From contig OENT01000186.1 in NCBI GenBank assembly GCA_900239685.1, positions 103,529-167,528 of the forward strand: DNA of 64,000 nt. Direction: 5' to 3'. Origin of the DNA: Rotaria macrura. Taxonomy: Eukaryota; Rotifera; Eurotatoria; Philodinida; Philodinidae. Below, piece by piece: positions 51,300 to 61,324 of this stretch. The translations under genes were made by a program, and so were the position numbers. The notes beneath the pieces are model-generated. The model had not been told where the DNA came from and did no database searches. It saw only the letters and a list, made by a program, of their open reading frames with translations. Each line of letters opens with the position of its first letter. Position 1 is the first letter of the stretch.

Positions 51300-51900
51300 T
51301 CTGCGGATTATGAAAGTCGACAACGAGATGAACTAATTATCACAATAAAAATCGAAATTGCTGGTAGAATCTCGATTAATACATTCAATAGTTAGTTCGT
51401 CCGAATATTACCGTACTTTTATTTAAAAGAAATCTTCGAATATGTGCAATGAGTATGTCACTAAATATATTCTATGAGTTTTCTTCAATTGAAACAATCT
51501 CGAGCTGAATGAAAAAACGAAATAACAGCAACGCACTGCTTATATCATTTCATTATACACATGTGTTTAGACATCATTCCTGATGAAAATTTAACTTAAA
51601 TATACATCAAGAATCACTCATTGCATAAGATACACAGAGATGATAACGGGAACTTCTTGGCACCACACGACTTTTAGAGTGACAAAAAGTTGTGCAAAGT
51701 GTATGACGTTCTCTGTATAAGCAACGGCAGAAAATACCATTCACATCCTATTGATTGTAACTGTTTGACTCCTGGTCGACGATCATTACAACCACCTATA
51801 TTATACAATCGTTTTTTATCGAGACTTCGAAGTAAGTTTTTTTCATTTTTGTTTATAATTGAGATCTACCCAGAATTATCGAAGAAAAGTAGAGAATGAA
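51300..51900 (+). pseudogene. Decayed copy of the TDP-43 N-terminal-domain-like gene
   Basis: Parallels the intact gene about 950 bp downstream. AGAATCTCGATTAATACATT...TTTATTTAAAAG (51370-51428) matches the exon 1 text there, and AGTATGTCACTAAATATATT matches the intron start. KVYDV at about 51694-51710 and the GACGATCATTACAA...CGATTTTTTAT-type text at 51779-51835 match exons 2 and 3. An in-frame TAG and several indels interrupt it, so it is unlikely to make protein. Confidence 0.6.
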
Positions 51901-52262
51901 ATAAAAGAATACATTTTAATTTGCACATTCGTACAGTATTATTTTTGCCTTCTATCTAGAGTCAATTGAAAATGAAACATTGATCGAAACAAATTCCAAT
52001 CGAATTTAATCCAAGAATTCTTAGATATCGTGATATACCCCTGTACATCAACTTAGGCGAAGGGCAAGAGCCAACAAAGCTACGAGTTTTGATCTAGTAT
52101 GTTTCTTTTCAAGTTAAATCAAATCAGAAACCGCAGATTACTCAGAGCTGGATAAGTCGAAGCAAATTTCTTTGAATCAAATACTCTCTCTAAAGGGTCA
52201 ATAGCTGCGAGATGCAAGCAAAACAATCATTTTTTGTCTTTCTTTCAGATAAAGTTCTAATC

Positions 52263-53141
52263 ATGGAATTTGTCAAAGTCAGTGACGGTCAACGGTTATT
52301 CAATGTACCACTCGAACCTGACAGTAAAATCTCGATGGACACATTTAATCGATTTTTTCCAACTGCTACGCTATTTATATTTAAAAGAAACCATGCGAAT
52401 GTTTGGAACGAGTATGTCATTAAATATATTTCATGAGTTTTTATCGATTGAAATACTCAGGTGGAAGAAAACGGCACGTAAACGATCTAAGACGGCGTAA
52501 AAACGATGTAAAATGTTAAAATAGGGTACCCTTTCCCGTCATCTCGGAAAATGAAGAAAATAGTGTTAAAAGCGAGGACTGTTTTGTAACAAAATAACTG
52601 GTCCGTAAAACGATCTGATGGATTACAGCGAAATACAGTGGGAATTAATGGCATTCTATAGCCGTTTAGGGACGTTTCCGTTGGCCTTTCAGACGACTAG
52701 AATGATCCTCTAGGGTACTGTCGAACCAGCTGAAATAACGTAAAAATAGAAGCACGCTTCAACTATGTTTCTGTTGATAGGCATGTGTATATCGTTTCGA
52801 ATAAAATCTTCATGGAATAGTGAAAATTTTACTTCAGTACACTGAGAATCGGTCATTTTAGAATGCAAAAAGATAATAATAGAAATTTCATGGCACCTGA
52901 TGGTATACGGAGTGACGACTTGCTATTCGAAGCATATGATGTTATCACTGTAAGTAACAAAAAAACCCACATTTTACTGATTATCATTGTTTAGCTCCTC
53001 GCCGACGATCATCAAAATCTTCAATATCATGGAATCGCTTTTTCTCTACATTCGGAAGTCAGTTGTTTCAGTTTTATTTATAACGAAGATCTAAGCAGTA
53101 TTTTTGAACCACAGGAAAGAATACAAATTTTGAAAAAATAG
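52263..53141 (+). CDS. Small protein resembling only the TDP-43 N-terminal domain
   Basis: Three exons, 52263-52411, 52862-52949 and 52995-53141, join in frame to 127 residues plus stop. Donors are GTATGT and GTAAGT; acceptors end TTTTAG and TTTAG. Residues 1-70 follow the spacing of the N-terminal oligomerisation domain of TARDBP: EFVKVSD, then a P-E-D turn (VPLEPDSKISMDTFNRFFP), then LFIFKRN, then a FMAPDG step, where TDP-43 has a matching APD. In TDP-43 this domain forms head-to-tail polymers. The RRM domains and the glycine-rich tail are missing here. Exon 3 encodes a tail I cannot place; another frame there (PRRRSSKSS) is also open. A dispersed repeat fills much of intron 1. Similarity is judged by eye. 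Confidence 0.55.
52470..52745 (+). repeat. Dispersed repeat within the intron of the TDP-43-like gene
   Basis: Matches 63520-63775: AAGAAAACGG, CGGCGTAAAAAC, GATGGAT followed by GGC- or CAG-type text, GGCCTTTCAGACGA and the approach to a T-rich end. Identity is moderate. No terminal inverted repeats were found and no family is recognised. Confidence 0.6.
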
Positions 53142-53600
53142 ACTTATTTTGTATCTTTTTAATGATAGATACTTTATGGCCTCTGTCATCAGGTCATACT
53201 CTAAAGAAGTATCAGTAATCAACGTAACGAAATAAAGGATAGATCATTTCGTTAACCATTGCAGTACTTATTTTATTATGATGTTATGAGAAACTGAAGG
53301 AGTGGCGTTAGCGCTATCTTCGGTGTACGATGTTCCCTAAGCTACTTCATCACTTCAGCTCTGCGTGTTTCACACAGAACACAAGTTTATATAGAAGAGA
53401 GGAAATTAGAGAGAAGAGAGGAAAGGTTGAGTAAATGTCAGAATGAGCAGGGAGTAGCTATCGGTCACGAGGTCAGAATATCTATCCACATAGTGACCGA
53501 TTGTTCTAACATATATTGGCCGATAGAATGCGCACATAAGTCGTGAACCTATGATCGGCCCAATCATTTACATCAATCTGATTATTGTGTAGAATTCACT
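53142..53600. other. Gap without recognised features
   Basis: Contains an AATAAAG at about 53230 that may be the poly(A) signal of the TDP-43-like gene. Nothing else was recognised. Confidence 0.4.
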
Positions 53601-53608
53601 CCTGTCTG

Positions 53609-54116
53609 CAAGGGGGAAAGTGCAGGTTTGAAACCCCCAGCATCACAGCATCAGTTCAGCATCATTTCAGCATCACAGCATCAGTTCAGCATCATTTCAG
53701 CATCATGGCATCATCTCAGCATCTTCGGCATCATTTCAGCATCGTGATCTTCTTTCACTATGAGTATCACAGCATCATATCAGCATCTCTTCTGCATCTT
53801 TAGTTTTTTCTTAACAATTCAGCGTAGAATTTAGTCAGTACGTGTTGATATTACCTTGGCAATGCATAAGCATCAAATTCTCCGTTAAATTGCTGAAAAA
53901 AACTGAAGATGCAGAAGACATGCTGATATCATGCTGTGATACTCATAGTGAAAGAAGATCACGATGCTGAAATGATGCCGAAGATGCTGAGATGATGCCA
54001 TGATGCTGAGATGATGCCATGATGCTGAGATGATGCCATGATGCTGAGATGATGCTGAACTGATGCTGAACTGATGCTGTGATGCTGGGGGTTTCAAACC
54101 TGCACTTTCCCTCTTG
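53609..54116. mobile_element. hAT-like foldback element filled with CAGCATCA repeats
   Basis: Ends CAAGGGGGAAAGTGCAGG and CCTGCACTTTCCCTCTTG are inverted. Perfect 8-bp duplications CCTGTCTG lie at 53601-53608 and 54117-54124. Each arm is a minisatellite of CAGCATCA/CAGCATCAT units (TGATGCTG on the other arm), plus an ATCTTCTTTCACTATGAGTA segment present in both orientations. Frames read through it are repeat artefacts. Confidence 0.92.
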
Positions 54117-54124
54117 CCTGTCTG

Positions 54125-55572
54125 TCTTATTTAAAGTTCAATAAAAACCGTATTAGTGACGTGCTGCAAATTGACCTGTTCTACTGATTTCAATTACAAG
54201 CTTGTTCTTTTTTTGAGAAATTGTATCTTGAAGTGAAAATTTATGTTCTCTCGCTCAAGCACATAGCCTATAGATCCTTTTACCTCTCAATGCACACTAG
54301 TTTATTAACTTTCTATTCATTTTTCTGGATTAGCATCAATATTGCTTAAGCATGAATCAAGTTTAGATGCTGAAATAATGGTTTGCTGTGACGCTTTTTG
54401 CGCAACGGCTCTTCTCTGCTATGGAATCCAAGGAATACATTCCAACTCGTCACAGATACAGATTTTTCTCTAGTGTAGCATTTTCTTACTTAAACTACTC
54501 GCGTTTGTTTTAATGATGCACACCATTGACATTAATGTATTTTTTTATATGGACGAATGGTCTGCAGAAATTCCGTTATTACTTTAACTACTACTTTCAA
54601 GATACCTGTGCAATGTTAATGGCTACATTCACTAACTAAACTAGTAGAATAGTTTACAAAACTCCGAAAAGGTACTGTATGAATCGGCATAGTTTGAATT
54701 GAAGTTCCTCCACGAAGAAATACACTGACTGATGAGTCGGCCACGTTGCGATTTTTGGAGCGAAGCAGGTGCATGAATCCTACATTGAAAACTCTGTATA
54801 TTTGGTATCTTGTTTTGACTCACTACACTCGGAATATTTTTACATAACAGAAGGCTTCGTTTAATCGTTATTGAATCCGAGCAACAGCAGATTTGCGTGG
54901 AATATAAACACAAGATTGCTTACTATATTCTGTTAACTGTGCTTTAATCTAAAAAGACAAGAAACTATCAATGACAATAGCTTTGTTTTATTTGAATTGT
55001 TTTAGTCAATTTGATGTTGTGTTTTGTGACAGCCATATCATTCACCTTTGAGTTAATATCTGCGAAGAGCTTATTAAAGCATATTCGTTACAAATTCATA
55101 CGAGAGTCGTAGTGGTTTTTGGCCTCTCATTGATTTGCATTGGACTTCGATTACGTTAAACGTCAAGTGGGTTTCAAAACAAGTAACAAATTGATGGTTC
55201 GGCGATGACGATAAAAAAATGCCTTCGTGAACGATTATTCTTCCCCCCTGAACCCCATGTTCAAAATAAAACAGCCCTTATTCTTTTCGTGTCATATTTT
55301 ACTTATACTTCAATGACTAAATAAAAAACCCTAGACACCATGAATTGCCTCGATTCGGCTAGCTAAAAATCTTTGCAGGACAAATATGATATGGACTATT
55401 CTCTCTATACTTGAATTCCATTCAGTTCAAGTCATATTTTTTATTTCAAAGTGCTATCCAGCATGATGAAACACAATCCAATCTTCATTTACCCAGAATC
55501 TCTTGGATTTGAACTTTTCTGAGTTGCAGAAATTTAATCTATTGGAAATTAAAACTTTCATTGACTTACAAC
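54125..55572. other. 1.4 kb without recognised genes
   Basis: A minus-strand frame of 90 codons at 54641-54913 has no recognisable family and unremarkable composition. No repeats were found. Confidence 0.4.
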
Positions 55573-57288
55573 TACCCAGGCAGACATTTAACGGGTAGAA
55601 AACCATTTTAACGCGTTATTATTGCGTTTATGGCGTTTTAACACGTTGAAACGTGTTTGTGATTAGAATGTGCATTTTAAAATCGTTTTTACAGTTTAAC
55701 TTAAAGTAGCTCGGAAAAAGCGGTTGAAAACAACCTAATTTCAGTTTTTTGGTCAATACAACCGTTTTAACAAAAAAGTTCTGCTTTAAATTTATCGGTC
55801 GGAATAATAAATTGTTGTATCAATTGATATATCATATTAATATATCAATCTAAAGTCAGCTCGTTCATTTTTATACACCAAGAAGAAGAAATAAAAGACG
55901 AAATTCTGTAATAGAAGACTTTGACAATAAATGACGATGTCGAAATAATGAAAAAAGTACAGTCATTTCTAAAATGGTGTGTGAACGAGTATGACTGGAA
56001 CTTCCTTCATCTTACCCTCTAAAGTTTGTTGTAGAATCTTTTCATGCTTTTGTTGATGAAGATGTTGACGACGGACACTGCTAATATTTTTGCTGATGAA
56101 ATTCCAACATTTTGCACTCAAATGTTTGTCACACATAGATGATGATGTAGTGTGCTGATTCATATTTGAAAAAAACTAGAAAATCAACCTTGAATCCCAC
56201 TCTGATAGACTAAAATCTCCTTTAAACGATAATTTTTAACCAGTGATTGCTTGAAATCATGATGAATGAACTCTGAAATAGTTGAATCCCTTCAAGAGAT
56301 CAAAAGCGGGCGCGTCTTTAATACAATTAAAAAATAAACAAAAATATCTAGAGTTTTTATCGAAAAGAATACTTTCTTATTTCCGGTGAACTTGCTCTTT
56401 GTGAACGACGAAGAGAAATTTTCCAAGTGAATACATTTGTATTTACTTTCATTTCTTAAGTTCAACGTACTTAATGAACAACTATGTTTGTCGAATTCAC
56501 AAGATTTTCTATGTTAAAGAAAATCTTATCGATTTATTTATGTTTTCCTATACAAATGGAAGTCACGTAGCATTCTAAATAATTCATACTCCTATATACA
56601 AAAAACCAGGATGCTGCCAAACATTCTCAGCATCCCGCCCTGAGAGAAAAGTACAATTCACATAAATATACTGAAAAAGTCATAACTAAAATAGTGAAAA
56701 TGCTAAAACTGATCCGTTCACATCTTAAAGCAATATTAGCGCCGAAAATATGACTTGAAAATACTTTGTATAGAATTATTTTAAATTTTTTAGCATATAA
56801 ATATTTTAATTTATTTTAAATGTAAATTCTCGTAATTTAAATTTATATATTTCAAGTTTAAAAAGTGCATACGCAATTCAAGATATATAGACATTCGATT
56901 TGTATATTGATAACAGTACACTCGACTAAATGGTATCAGATGAGTGAAATCCAAAGTCCCTAGTTCGAATCTGATTCTACAGCAGAATAATTAAAATCAC
57001 TCTCAAGCATAGAAATGCTTTCCACGAAACTATCATTAATACATTTTCCGGGTATCTATCGAAAAGAAAGTGTTTCAAGTCTAGAGAAAATATGTGAAGA
57101 AAATAAACATCGTGTTCCAGCGTAGATTTCAGAGAAATTTCTTTTTCGTGTGCGTGTACATTGTTTTCATCAGTTTTGCAATCGTCGATAAAACAGTTAG
57201 TTATATTATCGTTTATGAAACATTTTTAGTGATTTACATATCGGTGTGTTTAAACGCCATTTCAGCCGCGTCTTTGTCTGCCTGGGTA
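55573..57288. mobile_element. TA-flanked 1.7-kb element with TACCCAGGCAGACA ends
   Basis: TACCCAGGCAGACA at 55573 is matched by its exact complement TGTCTGCCTGGGTA ending at 57288, so 12 bp of inverted repeat plus TA on each side. Subterminal AACGCGTTATTATTGCGTTT motifs recall the smaller element at 36157-36535. A short minus-strand frame at 55969-56163 (65 codons) is the only exon-like text; no transposase signature is seen. With such short ends the pairing could be partly fortuitous, but the perfect match and the shared TACCCA ends favour a real element. Confidence 0.6.
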
Positions 57289-57740
57289 GCAGCATTGAAG
57301 GTTACCTGAACGAAGTAACCCAGTATTTTTACTTAGTTTCCCAAATTAGCCATGTAGTCACTATAACTGATTTTGATTAATGCATCACTAACTGCGGCTA
57401 CGGTTGGTTCTCATTCACCAGAAAAGCTATGGGCTATATATGATATTCATTTTATTGAGCTTTACGGAAAATTCGTAGTATTCATTCTTAATGAGCAGTG
57501 TGGTAGACAGGAATCTTTCAACTTAGAATTTGTAACTTCCGATAAAATCGTGTAAGCATTCAAAAAGATCTGTGTAACATGTTAAGCTGAGACGATAATA
57601 TTAGGCGCCGAAATCATAATGTAAGCGTTGATGGGAATCACCGACAATTCGGGAACGTGTTATATTCTCTAATTCACAAAATAAAAGGAAAGAGTTTGAG
57701 TGTTTTTGAGTACACTAAACAAACAACCATTGGTACACAC
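57289..57740. other. Gap without recognised genes
   Basis: A plus-strand frame of 60 codons at 57373-57555 is not recognised. Nothing else was noted. Confidence 0.35.
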
Positions 57741-58107
57741 TACTCTCTAAAAAATAACCGTTTCCCAGAAAACCAACGCAAAAAGGTTTGCGAGGCTCGG
57801 AAACCCTTTTCTTACTCTCGGGAACTGTTTCAAGGGTTTCCGAAAGCTCGGAAACCCAGTTTTTACCATCAGAAACTCTTAAAAGGTTTCCGATAGTAAC
57901 AAACTCGTAAACCGAAAATGGTTNAACCATTTTCGGTTTACGAGTTTGTTACTATCGGAAACCTTTTAAGAGTTTCTGATGGTAAAAACTGGGTTTCCGA
58001 GCTTTCGGAAACCCTTGAAACAGTTCCCGAGAGTAAGAAAAGGGTTTCCGAGCCTCGCAAACCTTTTTGCGTTGGTTTTCTGGGAAACGGTTATTTTTTA
58101 GAGAGTA
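57741..58107. mobile_element. Foldback MITE, complete copy, perfect palindrome around one N
   Basis: Two 183-bp arms, 57741-57923 and 57925-58107, appear to be exact inverse copies about the single N at 57924. Ends are TACTCTCTAAAAAATAACCG. The left arm equals the left arm of the copy at 12601-12783. The exactness and the N at the hinge mean that part of the symmetry may come from assembly. Confidence 0.9.
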
Positions 58108-58606
58108 AAATATGATACTTATATATAATGGATTATTAGTGGTAATATGAATGTACTATAATGTTTGAATTTATGAATAAGATATTTTTTTCCATTACTC
58201 AAGTACATTATTCTCCATCAAAGCATTGAATAGCCTTTAGTATAAATCAAGTATTCATCAAGGAGAAAAAAGTTGATTGACACCACTGTTGATGATTTCG
58301 CTTTCAGTTTTTTCCTTATCAGATAGTGAAGGATCCGCTTTTTTTTCTGGGACTACTTTTAAGCTTCATGATCGATTGTCAATGATGTTTTAACAGAAAA
58401 CTAATTCACTATTTGAAACACTCCCGCTCCCCTCTCTCCGTACGCTGTTATTTATTGATCAATTATTTGATCATATTTGATGACTAAGGTAACCAGAATA
58501 TATTTACAAAAAAAAAAGCAAATCTCATTTGACTATAATATAACTGATTCAAGAATTACATACCATTAAAAGATATGATGGACTTCAATAGTATTTTATT
58601 CAGAGT
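58108..58606. other. 3' flank of the J-ANK-ART gene, nothing recognised
   Basis: AT-rich; presumably the 3' UTR and spacer of the minus-strand gene that follows. No structure was seen. Confidence 0.4.
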
Positions 58607-61324
58607 TTATGCATCGTCAAAAACATGAGCTAGACTAGAAGTTCGTTCACTTACAGATACGTAAAGTGATGGGATAGTTGTAATAAATAAGATCGCATTA
58701 ATTTCGATATTTTTCGGATTGTCAACACGCCATTCGAGAGCATTTATATCATCTCCTGGATGTGCTGTATAGCATGCGACAGTACCCGGATAAGTCTTAT
58801 AACTTCCACTTTTGACACTACATTGTAATACAGGTATGAGTTGTTGATCACCGTATGTGAATGGTACGGCATATGTTGGATCGGAACTATAATATACACT
58901 TGGACTAAGAAAAACAGCGGCTGCGAAATCAGAAACGCCAAAATATACTTTTTCTCGTGCAAAATGATTTGTTGGCGGATTAATACGTTTTCCAGTAGCT
59001 GTTACCGTGCCTGGTATAACCAATCCGTCGTGAAGAATTGATCGAATAGCATCGATGTTCGTTCCATGATAAGTAATGAGTGGAAACAGTTTAGAGTCAT
59101 GCTCACGAAGAGTTAGATATTTACAAGGTATAGGTTTATCGGCTGATTTCAATGGTAGTCCTTTAGCGCCTTCTAAAAGCATATCCAATGGTATGGTAAG
59201 CTGCCTTGGAATAATATCAATATGGTGCACAAATGCATGGATACCACCAATGATTGGCAAATGTGTGCGACGAGCCTTTGAACTGATCCAGTAAGATGAA
59301 GGCGTAGCCAAAGTGTACATGCGAATTTCGGGCTGATTATTCATTACTATTAAGGGTGATTCAATAATTGCCGCAGTCGATTGATTAACTTCAGTTTTGA
59401 AAAGACAAACGCATCTAGGTATAGGATACATTTTAGGATCAGGGTTTAAAACTATTGTTACTTTAAATTCTATATCATTCTTAATAGAACTTTCCGAGAA
59501 AGTGAACACTAAATCTCCAATTTGAAGGTTGTGTGGTTTTGTTAGAGGAGCTTTCAATAGTGTTGAATGTACATTACTATCTTTGAATAAATTTCTACTA
59601 AAACTTCGAAGATCCAACTTTGGTTCTGCATGATGTGGATATTCATCTAATGCCCTTTTATGACGTGTAAGACAAATAGGTGTATCAATAAATATTGAAG
59701 AAGTGTATCGGGAACGACCTATGGCTGAAATGATCGTTGTATCGGTTTCATTGAATACAAGTGGACGGCGCGCTATAGAAAAATATGAGTGTTGTTTATC
59801 GTAAATATCAGGTAAAGCTTGTTTCAAATCATCATATGTTGATCTAAGTCCTATTTTTAATTTTACTATAGGATCTTCACTAGCACCATCATCCTCAAAT
59901 ATATGTACATCAATCAATTTATGATTCATTAAATTACGTTGATATTGCAGTAAAATTTCTTTAATTTTACTGGATGTTGGTAGATCGACTTCTTCGGATG
60001 TATTTTCTTCGAAGACGTTTGCTCCAAAATCATTTTTGATGTTAACATCTGCACCATACTCAAGTAGCAGTTCAACGATTGAGACATGACCACGATATTT
60101 TGCTACATGTAACGGTGTACTTTTTGGTGTCGTTGTCATTTGAATATTAACACTAGCACCATGTTCTAATAACCATTTAGCAACAGAATATTTTCCATAT
60201 CGACATGCATAATATAATAAACTTATGCCGTTGGAATCAATCATATCTTTTGAATTTTCATTAAAATAATAATAGAACCACCAATCTATGCCTGCTTGTA
60301 CCATATCGAACATATCCCGTTTGCGCATACATTTGAAAATATCACTAATACGATTAGCATATTTAACACCCTCTTCTTCAGCTGTTGTACCCCATCGATT
60401 TCTAAGAGTTGAATCACAACCACGATTGAGAAGATAATTAACAATATCGGCATGACCACCGTAAGCTGCGAAATGCAATGCACTATTACCATTCAAATCA
60501 ACAAGGTCCATATTCGCTTGACGTTGTTCAATAAGCCAACGTAGGAGATCAAAATGGCCTTTCTTACTAGCACAATGTAATAATGTTTGACGTTGTGAAA
60601 AATATTCTGTATCTTGATGTTGAGTTAAACCATTTTGTAAAAACCAATCAAGATCATTGGCAGCTACTCGAATGTAAGCATTTTGTTTTAAGTCACTAAA
60701 GACTCCACGAATATCATCATTAAATGCTTCATCCTCAGCTGTATTATTGCATGAATTTTTTATGCGATAATCAGCTCCACTTTCCAAAAGACAACGAACA
60801 ACATCAGGATGTCCATAGAAAGAAGCAACATGTAAGGCAGTACTTTTTATACGTTGTGATAAGTCAGCTTCTGCTCCTCGATCAGTTAAAAATTTTACTG
60901 CTTCGATATTACCAGCACGAGCTGCTGTATAAAGAGTTGTATGGCCTGTGACAGCATCTTGAGCATTAATTTCCGTTAAAGTAGCACTAATTTTCGGTAA
61001 AGTATCATTAATATTCTTTCGAGTTGGATTAAGTATTTGTCCTTTTAAATCGCGTATGAGGTCTGGTTCCGCAGCCAATTGTTGCAGAGTATAATCTTTG
61101 ATTGCTAGTTCAGCAGTCCATTGTTTCTGAGAATCATAAATTTTACGTTTATGAAAGTCAGATATCGTTTCATAGGCACGGCAAATTCGACGAAAGTTAA
61201 CAGGCGAAATTTTCTTTTGTAGATGTTGATGAATTTTTTCGCGATAGATTCTTCTCACTGCAACGTAGTCAATGTCCATAGGAACTTCGAGAATCTCATA
61301 TGGTGATCTATCTGTTGTCGACAT
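58607..61324 (-). CDS. J-like domain, ankyrin repeats and PARP-like ADP-ribosyltransferase fusion
   Basis: Single frame of 905 residues. Residues 7-65 follow a DnaJ J-domain (SPYEILEVPMDIDYVAVRRI ... ICRAYETISDFHKRKIYD), but the HPD tripeptide is replaced by HQH, so Hsp70 stimulation is unlikely. Six ankyrin units follow at about 126-158, 159-191, 244-277, 278-310, 365-397 and 400-432. Residues 470-550 could be a ubiquitin-like fold (inference). The last 155 residues resemble the PARP/H-Y-E transferase fold: ITYHGTNIDAIRSILHDGL with His753; AVFLSPSVYYSSDPTYA with Tyr811/812; and ALEWRVDNPKNIEINAILF with Glu864. It would act on NAD+, perhaps guided to partners by the ankyrin repeats. Start MSTTDRSPYEIL has no better upstream choice. 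No introns. Confidence 0.87.
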   Translation of the reverse strand: MSTTDRSPYEILEVPMDIDYVAVRRIYREKIHQHLQKKISPVNFRRICRAYETISDFHKRKIYDSQKQWTAELAIKDYTLQQLAAEPDLIRDLKGQILNPTRKNINDTLPKISATLTEINAQDAVTGHTTLYTAARAGNIEAVKFLTDRGAEADLSQRIKSTALHVASFYGHPDVVRCLLESGADYRIKNSCNNTAEDEAFNDDIRGVFSDLKQNAYIRVAANDLDWFLQNGLTQHQDTEYFSQRQTLLHCASKKGHFDLLRWLIEQRQANMDLVDLNGNSALHFAAYGGHADIVNYLLNRGCDSTLRNRWGTTAEEEGVKYANRISDIFKCMRKRDMFDMVQAGIDWWFYYYFNENSKDMIDSNGISLLYYACRYGKYSVAKWLLEHGASVNIQMTTTPKSTPLHVAKYRGHVSIVELLLEYGADVNIKNDFGANVFEENTSEEVDLPTSSKIKEILLQYQRNLMNHKLIDVHIFEDDGASEDPIVKLKIGLRSTYDDLKQALPDIYDKQHSYFSIARRPLVFNETDTTIISAIGRSRYTSSIFIDTPICLTRHKRALDEYPHHAEPKLDLRSFSRNLFKDSNVHSTLLKAPLTKPHNLQIGDLVFTFSESSIKNDIEFKVTIVLNPDPKMYPIPRCVCLFKTEVNQSTAAIIESPLIVMNNQPEIRMYTLATPSSYWISSKARRTHLPIIGGIHAFVHHIDIIPRQLTIPLDMLLEGAKGLPLKSADKPIPCKYLTLREHDSKLFPLITYHGTNIDAIRSILHDGLVIPGTVTATGKRINPPTNHFAREKVYFGVSDFAAAVFLSPSVYYSSDPTYAVPFTYGDQQLIPVLQCSVKSGSYKTYPGTVACYTAHPGDDINALEWRVDNPKNIEINAILFITTIPSLYVSVSERTSSLAHVFDDA

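Noticed and set aside
53585-54097. Frames encoding Gln/His/Ser-rich repeats
   Set aside because: Artefact of the CAGCATCA minisatellite arms.
54641-54913. Minus-strand frame of 90 codons
   Set aside because: No recognisable motif and no neighbouring exon evidence.
56920-56990. Possible tRNA-like piece with TAGTTCGAATCT
   Set aside because: The supposed T arm does not pair and no acceptor stem can be formed.
57715-58115. Identical protein frames on both strands
   Set aside because: They are the two arms of the perfect palindromic MITE, read through an N.
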